NCBI RefSeq assembly: GCF_900177245.1
Contig: NZ_FXBM01000001.1
Coordinates: 310,001 to 374,000 of the forward strand
DNA: 64,000 bases
Source of the DNA: Rathayibacter oskolensis
GTDB taxonomy: Bacteria > Actinomycetota > Actinomycetes > Actinomycetales > Microbacteriaceae
Reading direction: 5' to 3'
In this document: piece by piece, positions 25,681 through 35,600 of the stretch
How positions within the stretch are numbered: the first letter of the stretch is position 1
Layout: each line of letters opens with the position of its first letter
Notes under the pieces: generated by a model
What the model was told of the DNA's origin: nothing
Seen by the model: the letters and a program-made list of their open reading frames with translations, nothing else
Databases searched by the model: none
Made by a program: the position numbers and the translations under genes

Positions 25681-26631
25681 ATGACCTCCACCACCACTGC
25701 CCCCGCCGACGTCCTCATCATCGGCGCCTCCTTCGCCGGCCTCGCCGCCGCGACCGCCCTCGGCCGGAGCCTCCGCGACGTGCTCGTCGTCGACGGCGGC
25801 CCGCCGCGCAACGCCCCCTCGCCCGGCGCGCACAACGTCCTGACCCGCGACGGAACGTCGCCGACCGAGCTCGCGCGCCTCGGCCGCGTCGAGGCCGAGG
25901 GCTACGGCGCCCGAGTCGTCGAGGGGGAGGTCCTGAGCGCCTCGGCCGGTCCGGACGGAGTGTCGGCGACGCTCGCCGACGGCACCGTGCTGCGCGCCCG
26001 CCGCCTGCTGCTCGCCACCGGTGTCCGCGACCACCTGCCCGCGATCCCCGGGCTCGCCGAGCGATGGGGACGCGACGTGCTGCACTGCCCGTACTGCCAC
26101 GGCTACGAGGTGCGCGGCACGCGGATCGGCGTGCTCGGCAGCTCCTTCTCGGGTCACCAGGCGCAGATGTTCCGGCAGCTGAGCGATCGCACCTCGATCC
26201 TCTCGAACGGCGTGTTCGTGCCCTCGGCCGAGGAGGCCGAGGCCCTCGCCGCACGCGGCATCGAGCTGATCCCCGGCCTCGTCGAGGAGGTCGTCGTCGA
26301 GGGCGACCACGTCGTCGGCGTCCGGATCGACGGGCGCCTGCACCCGCTCGATGCGGTCGTCGTCGGCCCGCGGGTCGAGGCGGTCCTGCCCGAGGGACTC
26401 GGCCTCGAGCTCGTCGACCACCCCTCCGGGGCAACCCGCCACCTCGCCGCCGACCCGATGGGGCGCACCGGAGTGCCGCGCGTCTTCGCCGCCGGCTCCC
26501 TGGTCGAGCCGATGGCGCAGGTGATGGCGTCCGCCGCCGACGGCCTCCGCGTCGGCGCGGCGATCAACTACGACCTGATCGAGGAGGAGATCGTTGCGGC
26601 ACTGGGCACGAGCCGGACTGCCTCGGCGTGA
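25681..26631 (+). CDS. Thioredoxin reductase-like FAD/NAD(P) oxidoreductase
   Basis: This protein of about 316 residues has an N-terminal FAD motif (DVLIIGASFAGLAAATALGR) and the redox-active pair in HCPYCHGYE (about residues 137-145). The second nucleotide motif (IGVLGSSFSGHQAQMF) deviates from GxGxxG/A, with Ser at two positions. A C-terminal VFAAGSLVEPMAQVMASAADG FAD segment follows (given by its ends). Length matches TrxB, but no thioredoxin gene is adjacent, and the altered NADPH motif suggests a non-canonical partner or a TrxR-like oxidoreductase for a metabolite. The ATG at 25681 is the family start; the frame stays open upstream only as overlap with the XRE-cupin gene. The divergent XRE-cupin regulator likely controls it. 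Confidence 0.85.
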   Translation: MTSTTTAPADVLIIGASFAGLAAATALGRSLRDVLVVDGGPPRNAPSPGAHNVLTRDGTSPTELARLGRVEAEGYGARVVEGEVLSASAGPDGVSATLADGTVLRARRLLLATGVRDHLPAIPGLAERWGRDVLHCPYCHGYEVRGTRIGVLGSSFSGHQAQMFRQLSDRTSILSNGVFVPSAEEAEALAARGIELIPGLVEEVVVEGDHVVGVRIDGRLHPLDAVVVGPRVEAVLPEGLGLELVDHPSGATRHLAADPMGRTGVPRVFAAGSLVEPMAQVMASAADGLRVGAAINYDLIEEEIVAALGTSRTASA

Positions 26632-26632
26632 C

Positions 26633-27304
26633 CTAGCGCCGCCGGTACTCGAGCTCCGGGCGCCCCGGCGAGCCGTAGCGCGGGGCGCGCTCGGCGACTC
26701 CGCTGTCGGCCAGGTGCTCGAGGTAGCGCCGGGCCGTCACCCGCGAGATGTCGAGGCGCGTGGCGAGCTCGCCGGCCGAGAGTCCGACCGGCCCCAGCAG
26801 CGCGGTGACCGCGTCGAGCGTGTCGGCCGAGAGGCCCTTCGCGAGTCCCGGGGCGTTCGAGGTCCGCAGTGCCGCGAACGCTCCGTCGACCTCGTGCTGG
26901 CTCGCCACGGCCGCGCCGCGCATCCGTTCGCGGTAGGAGCGGTAGCTCGCGAGCTTCGCGGCGAACGCGCTGAAGACGAACGGCTTGATCAGGTACTGCA
27001 CGATCCCGGCGGAGACGGAGGCGCGCACCACCGCCGCGTCCCGCACGGCGGTGATCGCGATCACGTCGACGTCGAGGCCCGCCGTGCGGACCGCCCGGCA
27101 GAGGTCCAGCCCGCCCATGTCGGGCAGGTTCATGTCGAGCAGGATCAGGGCGATGCCGGAGTCGGCCCGCAGCGCGCGGATCGCCTCGGCGCCGCTGCCC
27201 GCGACCGCGGCGACCTCGAACCCGTCGACCCTGCGCACGTAGTCGGCGTGGGCGCTCGCGGTCAGCGGTTCGTCCTCGACCACGAGCACGCGGATCGGCG
27301 TCAT
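26633..27304 (-). CDS. Response regulator, CitB/DcuR type
   Basis: This 223-residue regulator has an N-terminal receiver domain (VLVVEDEPLTASAHADYV; phospho-acceptor in ALILLDMNLPDMGG; Lys in YLIKPFVFSAF). A C-terminal HTH follows (LSAGELATRLDISRVTARRY), typical of the CitB/DcuR group that controls transport of di- and tricarboxylates. Its ATG overlaps the kinase stop (ATGA), so they form one operon. The likely target is the divergent symporter gene at 29034. Confidence 0.93.
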   Translation of the reverse strand: MTPIRVLVVEDEPLTASAHADYVRRVDGFEVAAVAGSGAEAIRALRADSGIALILLDMNLPDMGGLDLCRAVRTAGLDVDVIAITAVRDAAVVRASVSAGIVQYLIKPFVFSAFAAKLASYRSYRERMRGAAVASQHEVDGAFAALRTSNAPGLAKGLSADTLDAVTALLGPVGLSAGELATRLDISRVTARRYLEHLADSGVAERAPRYGSPGRPELEYRRR

Positions 27305-28911
27305 CGCCGGGCCGCCTCGCGCAGCGGCAGCTGCACCGTGAACACCGCACCGACGTGCCGCGACACCTCGATGCTCCCGCCGAGCCGCTCGACCACCTGC
27401 TGGACCAGCGCCAGCCCGATCCCGCGACCGAACGCGTCCGACTCCTTGGTCGAGTAGCCGCGTGCGAACACGTCGGCGGCGGCCTCGACCCCCGGCCCGC
27501 TGTCCGAGACCTGCAGCACGAGATCCGTGCCGTCGGACAGACCCAGGTACACCTCGACCCACGGCTCGCGATCACCGGCGGAGGAGGCGGCCGCGTCGAG
27601 CGCGTTGTCGATCAGGTTCCCGAGCACGGTCACCAGGTCGCCCGGCTCGAAGCCCTGCGTCCCCGGTTCGAGGTGGGTCTCGAGATGCAGCTCGACCCCG
27701 CGCTCGCGGGCCTGCGCCGCCTTGCCGAGCAGCAGCGCGGCGATCACCGGCTCCTGCACCGAGCCGAGGACCCGGTCGGCGAGCCGCTGGCTCAGGTTCA
27801 GCTCGCCGGCCGCGAAGGCGAGCGCCTCCTCGGGGCGGCCGAGCTCGATCAGCGACGCGATGGTGTGCAGCCGGTTCGAGAACTCGTGGGTCTGCGAGCG
27901 CAGCGCGTCGGACATGGTGCGCATCGACTCCAGCTCGCCGCTCACGCGCTGCAGCTCGGTGCGGTCGCGGAGGGTCGTCACGGTGCCGAGCGGCCGCGCG
28001 CCGGGGGAGGCGGCCGGCCGCTCGTTCACCACCAGGGTCCGCTCGCGGGCGACCACGAGGCGGTCGGCGATCGGCTCGTCGGCCTGCAGCAGCTCGCGCA
28101 ACGACTCCGGGATGTCGAGCTCGGCGACCGGGACGGGGGTCTGCACGCCCTCGAGTCCGAGCAGCTCGAGCGCGTGGTCGTTGGCGAGCACGAGCCGCCC
28201 CCGGTCGTCGACGAGGAGCAGGCCCTCGCGGACCGAGTGCAGGACCGACTCGTAGTAGGCGAAGACCTGGCTTATCTGCTCCGGCCCGCGGCCGCCGGTG
28301 ACCCGGCGCAGGTAGCGGGCGAGCAGCCACGAGCCGAACCCCCCGAGCGCGACCGCGCCGAGCACGCCCCACGCCACGAACTGCACGCGCGAGACGAAGG
28401 AGGCGTCGACCGCCGAGAGCGTGACTCCCGCCGAGACGAGCGCCACGACGGTCCCGTCGGCGCTCTCGATCGGAGCGACGGCGCGCACCGACGGGCCGAG
28501 CGTGCCGGTGTAGGTCTCGGTGAACGTGCGCCCCTCGAGCGCAGGCGCGATGGTGCCGATGAAGGGCAGCCCGATCTGGTCGCGGTCGCGGTGGGTGTAG
28601 CGGGTGCGGTCGGGGTTCATGATCGTGAGGAAGTCGACGCCGGTGTCGGCCATGATCTCCTCGGCGTACGGCTGCAGCGCCGCCGACGGATCCGGCTGCG
28701 CGGTCGCCTCGAGCACGAACGGGTTGTCGGCCACGGTGCGCGCGACGACCAGGCTGCGCTGGGCCGCCTCCTCGCCCGCCCGGCCGCGGGCGTCGATCGC
28801 GAGAACGACGACCGCCGAGGCCCCGACCAGCAGGATGCACAGCAGCTGGATCGCGAACAGACGCGCCGCGATGCTCCCGCGCGGGCCGCGCGCGGCGGCA
28901 GGCCTGACCAT
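27301..28911 (-). CDS. Sensor histidine kinase, CitA/DcuS type
   Basis: This protein of about 536 residues has two membrane helices flanking an extracytoplasmic Cache/PDC-type sensor domain (about residues 40-175; FLTIMNPDRTRYTHRDRDQI is its classic citrate/C4-dicarboxylate sensor strand). A cytoplasmic PAS domain (about 220-320), a SPOB-type H box (SQTHEFSNRLHTIASLIELG) and a HATPase domain (NLIDNALDAA, GRGIGLALVQQVVERLGG) follow. This is the CitA/DcuS architecture for sensing external carboxylates. The ATG at 28911 has GAGGAGG five bases upstream and is preferred to 28953. It pairs with the overlapping response regulator and is divergent from a dicarboxylate symporter. Confidence 0.93.
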   Translation of the reverse strand: MVRPAAARGPRGSIAARLFAIQLLCILLVGASAVVVLAIDARGRAGEEAAQRSLVVARTVADNPFVLEATAQPDPSAALQPYAEEIMADTGVDFLTIMNPDRTRYTHRDRDQIGLPFIGTIAPALEGRTFTETYTGTLGPSVRAVAPIESADGTVVALVSAGVTLSAVDASFVSRVQFVAWGVLGAVALGGFGSWLLARYLRRVTGGRGPEQISQVFAYYESVLHSVREGLLLVDDRGRLVLANDHALELLGLEGVQTPVPVAELDIPESLRELLQADEPIADRLVVARERTLVVNERPAASPGARPLGTVTTLRDRTELQRVSGELESMRTMSDALRSQTHEFSNRLHTIASLIELGRPEEALAFAAGELNLSQRLADRVLGSVQEPVIAALLLGKAAQARERGVELHLETHLEPGTQGFEPGDLVTVLGNLIDNALDAAASSAGDREPWVEVYLGLSDGTDLVLQVSDSGPGVEAAADVFARGYSTKESDAFGRGIGLALVQQVVERLGGSIEVSRHVGAVFTVQLPLREAARR

Positions 28912-29033
28912 CGCGACCTCCTCGTTCCGTGAACAGTATGAACGCAACCCCACGGCCCCACGGAGGCGTTGCCAGCATCGTCCTGTGCCGGAGCCCCCGC
29001 TCCGCCGCCTCGACGAAGAGACAGGACACGCTC

Positions 29034-30452
29034 ATGGCAAAGACGCCCGGAAGCACTACCCGCAGGCGGATCGACCGCAACCACTGGCTCTACATCGCGG
29101 TCGTCATCGCCGTCGCCGCCGGCATCGTCGTCGGTCTCGTCGCGCCGGAGTTCGCGGCCGGTCTCGCACCCATCGGCAAGGCCTTCGTCGGCCTGATCAA
29201 GATGATGATCGCGCCGATCATCTTCTGCACGATCGTGATCGGCATCGGATCGATCGCGAAGGCCGCGACGGTCGGCAAGGTCGGCGGTCTCGCGCTCGGC
29301 TACTTCATCATCATGTCGACCTTCGCGCTCGGCATCGGCCTCGTCGTCGGCAACCTCCTGCACCCGGGAGAGGGCCTCGACATCTCGGGCGCCACCTACG
29401 ACACGAGCGACCTCAAGGCCGAGACCACCTCGGAGTTCCTGCTCGGCATCATCCCGGTCTCGCTCTTCTCGTCGCTGGTCGACGGCAGCATCCTGCAGAC
29501 CCTCTTCGTCGCCCTCCTCGTCGGCTTCGCCCTGCAGAAGATGGGCGCCAAGGGCCAGCCGATCCTCGGAGCCATCAAGCAGCTGCAGACCCTCGTCTTC
29601 CGCATCCTCTCGATGGTGCTCTGGGTCGCCCCGATCGGAGCGTTCGGTGCGATCGCGGCCGTCGTCGGCGAGACCGGCTGGGGTGCTGTCGTCGCCCTCG
29701 CCACCCTGATGATCGGGTTCTACCTCACCTGCGCGATCTTCGTGGTCGTCATCCTCGGGCTGCTGCTGCGCCTGGTCACCGGCGTCAACATCTTCTCGCT
29801 CATGAAGTACCTGGCCCGCGAGTACCTGCTGATCGTCGGAACCTCCTCCTCCGAGGCCGCTCTGCCCCGCCTGATCGCGAAGATGGAGCACCTCGGAGTC
29901 TCCAAGCCCGTCGTGGGCATCACCGTCCCGACCGGCTACTCGTTCAACCTCGACGGCACCGCGATCTACCTGACGATGGCCTCGCTCTTCATCGCCTCGG
30001 CCACCGGCGCGCCGATGTCGATCCCGGAGCAGATCGGCCTCCTCCTGTTCATGATGGTCGCCTCGAAGGGCGCTGCGGGCGTCACCGGAGCGGGCCTGGC
30101 CACCCTCGCGGGCGGCCTGCAGTCCTTCCGCCCCGACCTCGTCAACGGAGTCGGCGTCATCGTCGGCATCGACCGGTTCATGTCGGAGGCGCGCGCCGTC
30201 ACCAACTTCACCGGCAACGCGGTCGCCACCCTGCTCGTCGGCACCTGGACGAAGCAGATCGACATGGGGCAGGTCCGCGAGGTCCTCGGCGGACGTCGGC
30301 CGTTCGACGAGGCCACCCTCGGAGCGGACGAGCACGGATCCGACGAGCACCGTGCTCCCGCCTCGGGCACCTCGATCACCGAGGGGATCGCCTCGATCCA
30401 GGAGTCGGACGAGGCCGACCGCACCCGCGCCCAGCTCGCCGCCAAGCGCTAG
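29034..30452 (+). CDS. dctA: Dicarboxylate/cation symporter (DctA/GltP family)
   Basis: This protein of about 472 residues belongs to the DAACS family. It shows the Ser-rich hairpin GTSSSEAALPRLI, the cation/substrate motif GYSFNLDGTAIYLTMA, and a C-terminal VNGVGVIVGIDRFMSEARAV and NFTGNAVATLLVG region. Eight membrane helices and two re-entrant hairpins are expected. It imports C4-dicarboxylates (or glutamate/aspartate) with protons or sodium. The divergent CitA/DcuS-like sensor system argues for a carboxylate. The ATG at 29034 follows GACAGGA; the earlier in-frame ATG at 28929 lies too close to the divergent kinase start. Confidence 0.92.
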   Translation: MAKTPGSTTRRRIDRNHWLYIAVVIAVAAGIVVGLVAPEFAAGLAPIGKAFVGLIKMMIAPIIFCTIVIGIGSIAKAATVGKVGGLALGYFIIMSTFALGIGLVVGNLLHPGEGLDISGATYDTSDLKAETTSEFLLGIIPVSLFSSLVDGSILQTLFVALLVGFALQKMGAKGQPILGAIKQLQTLVFRILSMVLWVAPIGAFGAIAAVVGETGWGAVVALATLMIGFYLTCAIFVVVILGLLLRLVTGVNIFSLMKYLAREYLLIVGTSSSEAALPRLIAKMEHLGVSKPVVGITVPTGYSFNLDGTAIYLTMASLFIASATGAPMSIPEQIGLLLFMMVASKGAAGVTGAGLATLAGGLQSFRPDLVNGVGVIVGIDRFMSEARAVTNFTGNAVATLLVGTWTKQIDMGQVREVLGGRRPFDEATLGADEHGSDEHRAPASGTSITEGIASIQESDEADRTRAQLAAKR

Positions 30453-30464
30453 GCGAGTCGCCGC

Positions 30465-30498
30465 GAACGCCCCGCTCGGGAACCCGGGCGGGGCGTTC
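30465..30498. terminator. Bidirectional terminator hairpin
   Basis: A perfect 11-bp stem (GAACGCCCCGC / GCGGGGCGTTC) with a 12-nt loop lies between the convergent dctA and yczE genes. The second arm directly abuts the yczE stop codon. Confidence 0.8.
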
Positions 30499-31128
30499 TC
30501 AGTGCTTCCGCACCCCGAACAGCGGCAGCGTCACCGAGCAGAGCGGGCCGATGAGCGCTGCGAAGAGCAGGGTGCCGAGGCCGACATCGCCGCCGAGCGC
30601 CCAGCCGATCAGCAGCACGGTGACCTCCACTCCCGAGCGGCCGACCCAGATCGGAAGGCCCGTGCGGGTGTGCAGCCCGGTCATCAGCCCGTCGCGGGGG
30701 CCGGGCCCGAGACGCGCACCGATGTAGATCCCGCTGGCGACGGCGAGCAGCAGGAGTCCGCCGGCGAACATCAGCGCCCGCCCCCACCAGAGCTCCGGCT
30801 CGGGCAGCACGGCGATGCCGACGTCGATCATCGTCCCGACGACGAGCACGTTGAGCACCGTGCCGAGCCCCGGGCGCTGACGCAGAGGGATCCACAGGAG
30901 CAGGACGAGCAGGCCGATCAGATTCGTGAGCAGTCCGATCCCCAGTCCGGTCTGGCGCGAGAGGCCCTGCGCGAACACGGTCCACGGATCGACGCCGATC
31001 CCTGCGCTGATCATCATCGCGTCCGCGAATCCATAGAGTACGAGGCCGACCAGCAGCCGCGGAACGGGTCTCCAGCGCCACTGGCTCAGGGGAGGGGCGA
31101 CGGCGAGCGTCGGGGCGGTGCTGATCAT
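30499..31128 (-). CDS. yczE: YczE-family membrane protein
   Basis: This 209-residue membrane protein has five hydrophobic segments. Sequence features of the YczE/YyaS/YitT group are ISAGIGVDPWTVFAQGLSRQ near the N terminus and ARLGPGPRDGLMTGLHTRTG later. The function is unknown. In several bacteria yczE lies divergent to a MocR-type regulator called YczR, as here, which supports the family name. It may carry out membrane transport. Confidence 0.85.
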   Translation of the reverse strand: MISTAPTLAVAPPLSQWRWRPVPRLLVGLVLYGFADAMMISAGIGVDPWTVFAQGLSRQTGLGIGLLTNLIGLLVLLLWIPLRQRPGLGTVLNVLVVGTMIDVGIAVLPEPELWWGRALMFAGGLLLLAVASGIYIGARLGPGPRDGLMTGLHTRTGLPIWVGRSGVEVTVLLIGWALGGDVGLGTLLFAALIGPLCSVTLPLFGVRKH

Positions 31129-31145
31129 GACCCCATCCCACTCGA

Positions 31146-31174
31146 GGATTGGCCTTTCTCGCGCGGTCCAATCC
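31146..31174. promoter_or_regulatory. YczR operator candidate between yczE and yczR
   Basis: The inverted repeat GGATTGG (31146-31152) / CCAATCC (31168-31174) lies in the 61-bp gap between the divergent genes. MocR regulators bind paired half sites in such gaps. Just downstream, TACCTT (31178-31183) is six bases before the yczR ATG, an arrangement typical of leaderless transcripts. Confidence 0.55.
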
Positions 31175-31189
31175 GGCTACCTTGGACAC

Positions 31190-32626
31190 ATGGCCGATGT
31201 CCACTTCGGCGTTCGCGCCCTGCAGACCCTCCTCGGCGACTGGCGTGAGCAGCGGGGCACCCGCCCGGCGTACCTGGCCCTCGCCGACCGCATCCGCCTC
31301 CTGAGCATCGACGGCCGGATCCCGGCCGACAGCCGACTCCCCGCCGAGCGCGAGCTGTCGACCAGGCTCGGCGTGAGCCGGACGACGGTGGCCGCCGCCT
31401 ACCGGGAGCTGCGGGAGAGCGGCTACCTCGTCAGCGTGCGCGGCTCCGGCAGCGTGACGCGCCTGCCCGGTGCCGCGGTCCACGCCGTGCCCGCGCTCGC
31501 CCCCGACTTCCTCGACTTCACCAAGGCGGCCCTGCCCGCGGTCCCCGAGCTCGCGGAGGCGTACGCCCGCGCCGCCCGCCTCGCTCCCGAGTACTTCGAC
31601 TCCGGCTCCTACGACACCGTCGGCCTGCCGGTGCTCCGCCGGGCCATCGCCGAGCGCTACGAGCGGCGGGGGCTGCGCACCGAGCCCGGCCAGATCATGG
31701 TGACCATCGGCGCCCAGCACGCGATCGCCCTCGTGGCGCGGACGCTGCTCGCCCGCGGCGACCGCGCCCTGATCGAGGCGCCGACCTACCCGCACGCCTA
31801 CGAGGCGCTCCGCCTCGCCGGGGCGCGCCTGGTGCCCGTGAACGTCGACGGCGCCGACGGCTGGGACGCCGAGGGGCTCCTCGCGGCGCTCCGGGGCACC
31901 AGCCCCACGCTCGCCTACCTCATGCCCGACTTCCACAACCCGACCGGTCGCTCGATGGCCCCGGAGCTGCGCGAGCGCGCGATCGCGGCGGCCGCGCGGC
32001 AGGGCACCCTGATCGTCGCCGACGAGACCACGGCCGAGCTCGACATCGACCGGCGGATGACGCCGCTGCCGTTCGCCTCGTACGGACCGGAGGGCACGGT
32101 GATCTCGATCGGCTCCGTCGGCAAGACGCTGTGGGGAGGCATCCGCATCGGCTGGATCCGCGCCGATCGGAGCGTCATCCGCAAGCTCGTCGCCGCCCGG
32201 TCGGCCGGCGACCTCGGCAGCCCGATCCTCGAGCAGCTCCTCGTCGCCGACATGCTCGGGCGGATGGACGAGGTCTTCGCGCTGCGCCGCGAGCAGCTGC
32301 GCGCCGGCCGCGACCACCTCGAGGAGGCGCTCGCCCTGGCGATCCCGGAGTGGAGCGTCCCGCGCGTCTCGGGCGGCCTCTCGACCTGGGTCGGTCTCGG
32401 CCGCCCGGCGAGCTCGCAGCTGGCGCTGGCCGCGCGCACCTCCGGCCTGCTGATCACCGCGGGGCCGAGATTCGGGATCGACGGCGCCTTCGAGCGCTTC
32501 CTCCGCATCCCGATCGGCTACTCGCCGGAGGCGACCGACCGCGCCGTCGAGGCGCTCGCCACCGCCTGGGCGCAGGTCGCCCGGCACCCCGCCGCCGAGA
32601 CCGGCTATCTCGCCGACGTGGTCTAG
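31190..32626 (+). CDS. yczR: MocR-family regulator (YczR type): GntR HTH fused to aminotransferase fold
   Basis: This protein of about 478 residues starts with a GntR-type winged HTH (about residues 25-95; LPAERELSTRLGVSRTTVAA). A fold-type I aminotransferase domain follows (about 125-470) with TIGAQHAIALVARTLLARGD, MPDFHNPTG, a Tyr/Asp active-site region VADETTAELDID and the PLP-binding Lys in IGSVGKTLWGGIRIGW. MocR proteins use PLP or an aminated ligand to regulate a neighbouring gene. Its location beside yczE identifies the YczR subgroup. The ATG at 31190 may be the transcript start itself. Confidence 0.92.
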   Translation: MADVHFGVRALQTLLGDWREQRGTRPAYLALADRIRLLSIDGRIPADSRLPAERELSTRLGVSRTTVAAAYRELRESGYLVSVRGSGSVTRLPGAAVHAVPALAPDFLDFTKAALPAVPELAEAYARAARLAPEYFDSGSYDTVGLPVLRRAIAERYERRGLRTEPGQIMVTIGAQHAIALVARTLLARGDRALIEAPTYPHAYEALRLAGARLVPVNVDGADGWDAEGLLAALRGTSPTLAYLMPDFHNPTGRSMAPELRERAIAAAARQGTLIVADETTAELDIDRRMTPLPFASYGPEGTVISIGSVGKTLWGGIRIGWIRADRSVIRKLVAARSAGDLGSPILEQLLVADMLGRMDEVFALRREQLRAGRDHLEEALALAIPEWSVPRVSGGLSTWVGLGRPASSQLALAARTSGLLITAGPRFGIDGAFERFLRIPIGYSPEATDRAVEALATAWAQVARHPAAETGYLADVV

Positions 32627-32661
32627 ACGAACCCTCAGCCGGCTGATGGAAGACTCCTAGG

Positions 32662-35600
32662 GTGCATCTCCTCGCGGTCCTCAGCATGAAGAACCGGGCG
32701 CTCATCGCGCTCGTCACCGTCGTCGTCGCCGTCTTCGGCAGCGTCGCCCTCACCGGGCTCAAACAGGAGCTCGCTCCGTCGATCTCGTTCCCGCAGCTCG
32801 CCGTGGTCTCGAGCTATCCCGGAGCCGCGCCCGAGGTGGTGAACGACGACGTCTCGACCCCGATCGAGACCGCGATCCAGGGCGTCCCCGGGCTCGAGAC
32901 GACCAGCGCGACCTCGTCGACGAACTCGTCGCTGATCTCCGCCTCCTTCGTCTACGGCACCGACCTCGCGACCGCCGAGCAGAAGATCCTGCAGGCGATC
33001 AACCGCATCAAGAGCACCCTCCCCGAGGGCGTGGACCCGCAGGTGGTCACCGGCTCGTTCGACGACCTGCCGGTGCTGCAGCTGGCCGTCTCGAGCGACG
33101 GAGACGCGAAGGCCCTCGCGAGCGAGCTGCGCGCGAGCGTCATCCCCGATCTCGAGAAGGTCGAGGGCGTCCGCGAGGTGGCGCTCGTCGGCGAGAGCGC
33201 GCAGCGGGTCACCATCACTCCCGACGACGCCGCTCTCGCCGCCGCCGGGCTCTCGGTCACCGACATCCGCACCGCCCTGCAGCAGAACGGAGTGCTCGTC
33301 GCCGGCGGCGAGATCACCCAGGACGGCTCGACCTTCTCGGTGCAGTCGGGCGTGAAGCTCGGCTCGACGGACGACATCGCGGCGCTGCCCCTGCTGCCCT
33401 CGCTCCCGGCGTCCGCCGCCTCCGCGCCGCTCACCGCCGCACCGGTCCTCTCCACGATCGGCTCCGTCGCCACCGTCGCCGTCACGGATGCGCCGATCAC
33501 CTCGATCTCGCGGGTCAACGGGCAGCCCGCCCTGACCCTCTCGATCACGAAGCTCCCCGCCGCGAACACCGTCGAGGTGTCGACGGGCGTCACCGCTCTG
33601 CTGCCCGATCTCGAGGCGTCGCTCGGCGACGGGGCGACCTTCACCTCCGTCTTCGACCAGGCCCCCTACATCCAGGACTCGATCGAGTCGCTCGCGCAGG
33701 AGGGTGCGCTCGGCCTCGTCTTCGCGGTGCTGGTGATCCTGGTGTTCCTGCTGTCGGTGCGCGCGACGCTCGTGACGGCGATCTCGATCCCGACCTCGGT
33801 GCTGATCACCTTCATCGGCCTGCAGACCGCGGGCTACACGCTCAACATCCTCACGCTCGGCGCCCTGACGATCGCGATCGGCCGCGTGGTCGACGACTCC
33901 ATCGTCGTGATCGAGAACATCAAGCGGCACCTCGACGCGGGAGAGGAGCGGGCCGCCACGATCGCGGTCGCCGTGCGGGAGGTCGCCGGGGCGATCACCG
34001 CCTCGACGATCACGACCGTCGCCGTGTTCCTGCCGATCTCGTTCGTCGGCGGAACCACGGGCGAGCTGTTCCGCCCGTTCGCGCTGACCGTGTCGATCGC
34101 GCTGCTCGCCTCGCTCGTCGTGGCGCTGACCATCGTGCCGGTGCTCGCCTACTGGCTCCTGCGGCCCTCGAAGCGCGCGGGAGTGCGCGAGGCGGCGCAG
34201 GCGGCTCTCGCCGAGGAGCGCACCGCCACGGGCGAGGGTGCGCCGGTCGCCACCGGGCCGGTCGTCACCGCACCGGTCGCTACCTCCGAGGCACCCCACC
34301 ACGGCGCCCACGCGGCTCCGCGCCGCGGCTCCGCCCTGCAGCGCGTCTACGGCCCGATCATCGGGTGGACGCTGCGCCACTCGGTCGCCACCGTGCTGCT
34401 CGCGCTCCTCGTCCTCGTCGGGACCGGGGCGCTCTACCCGCTGATGAAGACCAACTTCCTCGGCGCGAGCGGGCAGAACACCTTCACCGTCACCCAGACG
34501 GTGCCCGTCGGTCAGAGCCTCGACGCGCAGGACGCGACCGCCCAGCAGGCGAGTGCCGCGATCCTCGACGTCGGCGGGGTCGAGACCGTCCAGCTCTCGG
34601 TCGGCTCCGCCGGCGGCGGTCTGCAGAGCGCCTTCGGCGGCGGAGGAGGCGGCTCGTCGATCCGCTACTCGGTCACCACCGACGAGTCGGCCGACCAGGA
34701 GGTCGTGCAGTCCGACGTCCGCGACGCGCTCGGAGCGATCGCCTCGCCCGACGACATCAGCGTGGCGGCCTCCTCCGGGTTCGGGGCCTCCTCCGACATC
34801 GAGGTCGACCTCTCGACCGCGTCGCAGAGCGACCTGCAGAGCGCGAACGACGCGCTCCTGGAGGCGCTGCGCGCCACCGACGGCATCAGCCAGGCCGAGA
34901 GCAACCTCTCCTCCTCCCTGCCCTACATCGCCGTGCGCGTCGATCGCGACGCCGCGGCGCGCGCGGGCCTCAGCGAGGTGGCCGTGGGCACGATCGTGAG
35001 CCAGGCGCTGCAGCCGACGCAGGTCGGCAGCGTCGTCATCGACGACCGGACCCTCTCGATCTACCTCGCCGACGCCCAGCCTCCGGCGACGGTCGACGAG
35101 CTCTCGTCGCTGCCGATCCCGACGCTCACCGGCGAGGTCGCGCTGTCGACACTCGCTGCCGTGGAGCAGACGAACGGGCCCGCGAGCATCACCACCGAGC
35201 GCGGCCAGCGCACCGCGACGATCACCGTGACTCCGGAGGGTGACGACCTCGCCTCCGCGAACGTCGCCGTGCAGAGCGCCATCGACGACACCGAGCTGCC
35301 GGCCGGTGTCTCGGCGTCGCTCGGCGGCGTCACCGCCGACCAGACCGATGCGTTCTCGCAGCTCGGCATCGCGCTGCTCGTCGCGATCCTGATCGTCTAC
35401 GTCGTGATGGTGGCGACGTTCCGCTCGCTCCTGCAGCCCCTTCTGCTGCTGGTCTCGGTGCCGTTCGCGGCGACCGGCGCGATCCTCCTCCAGGTGATCA
35501 CCGGCGTCCCGCTCGGCGTGCCGTCGCTGATCGGCGTGCTGATGCTGATCGGCATCGTGGTGACGAACGCGATCGTGCTCGTCGACCTGGTGAACCAGTA

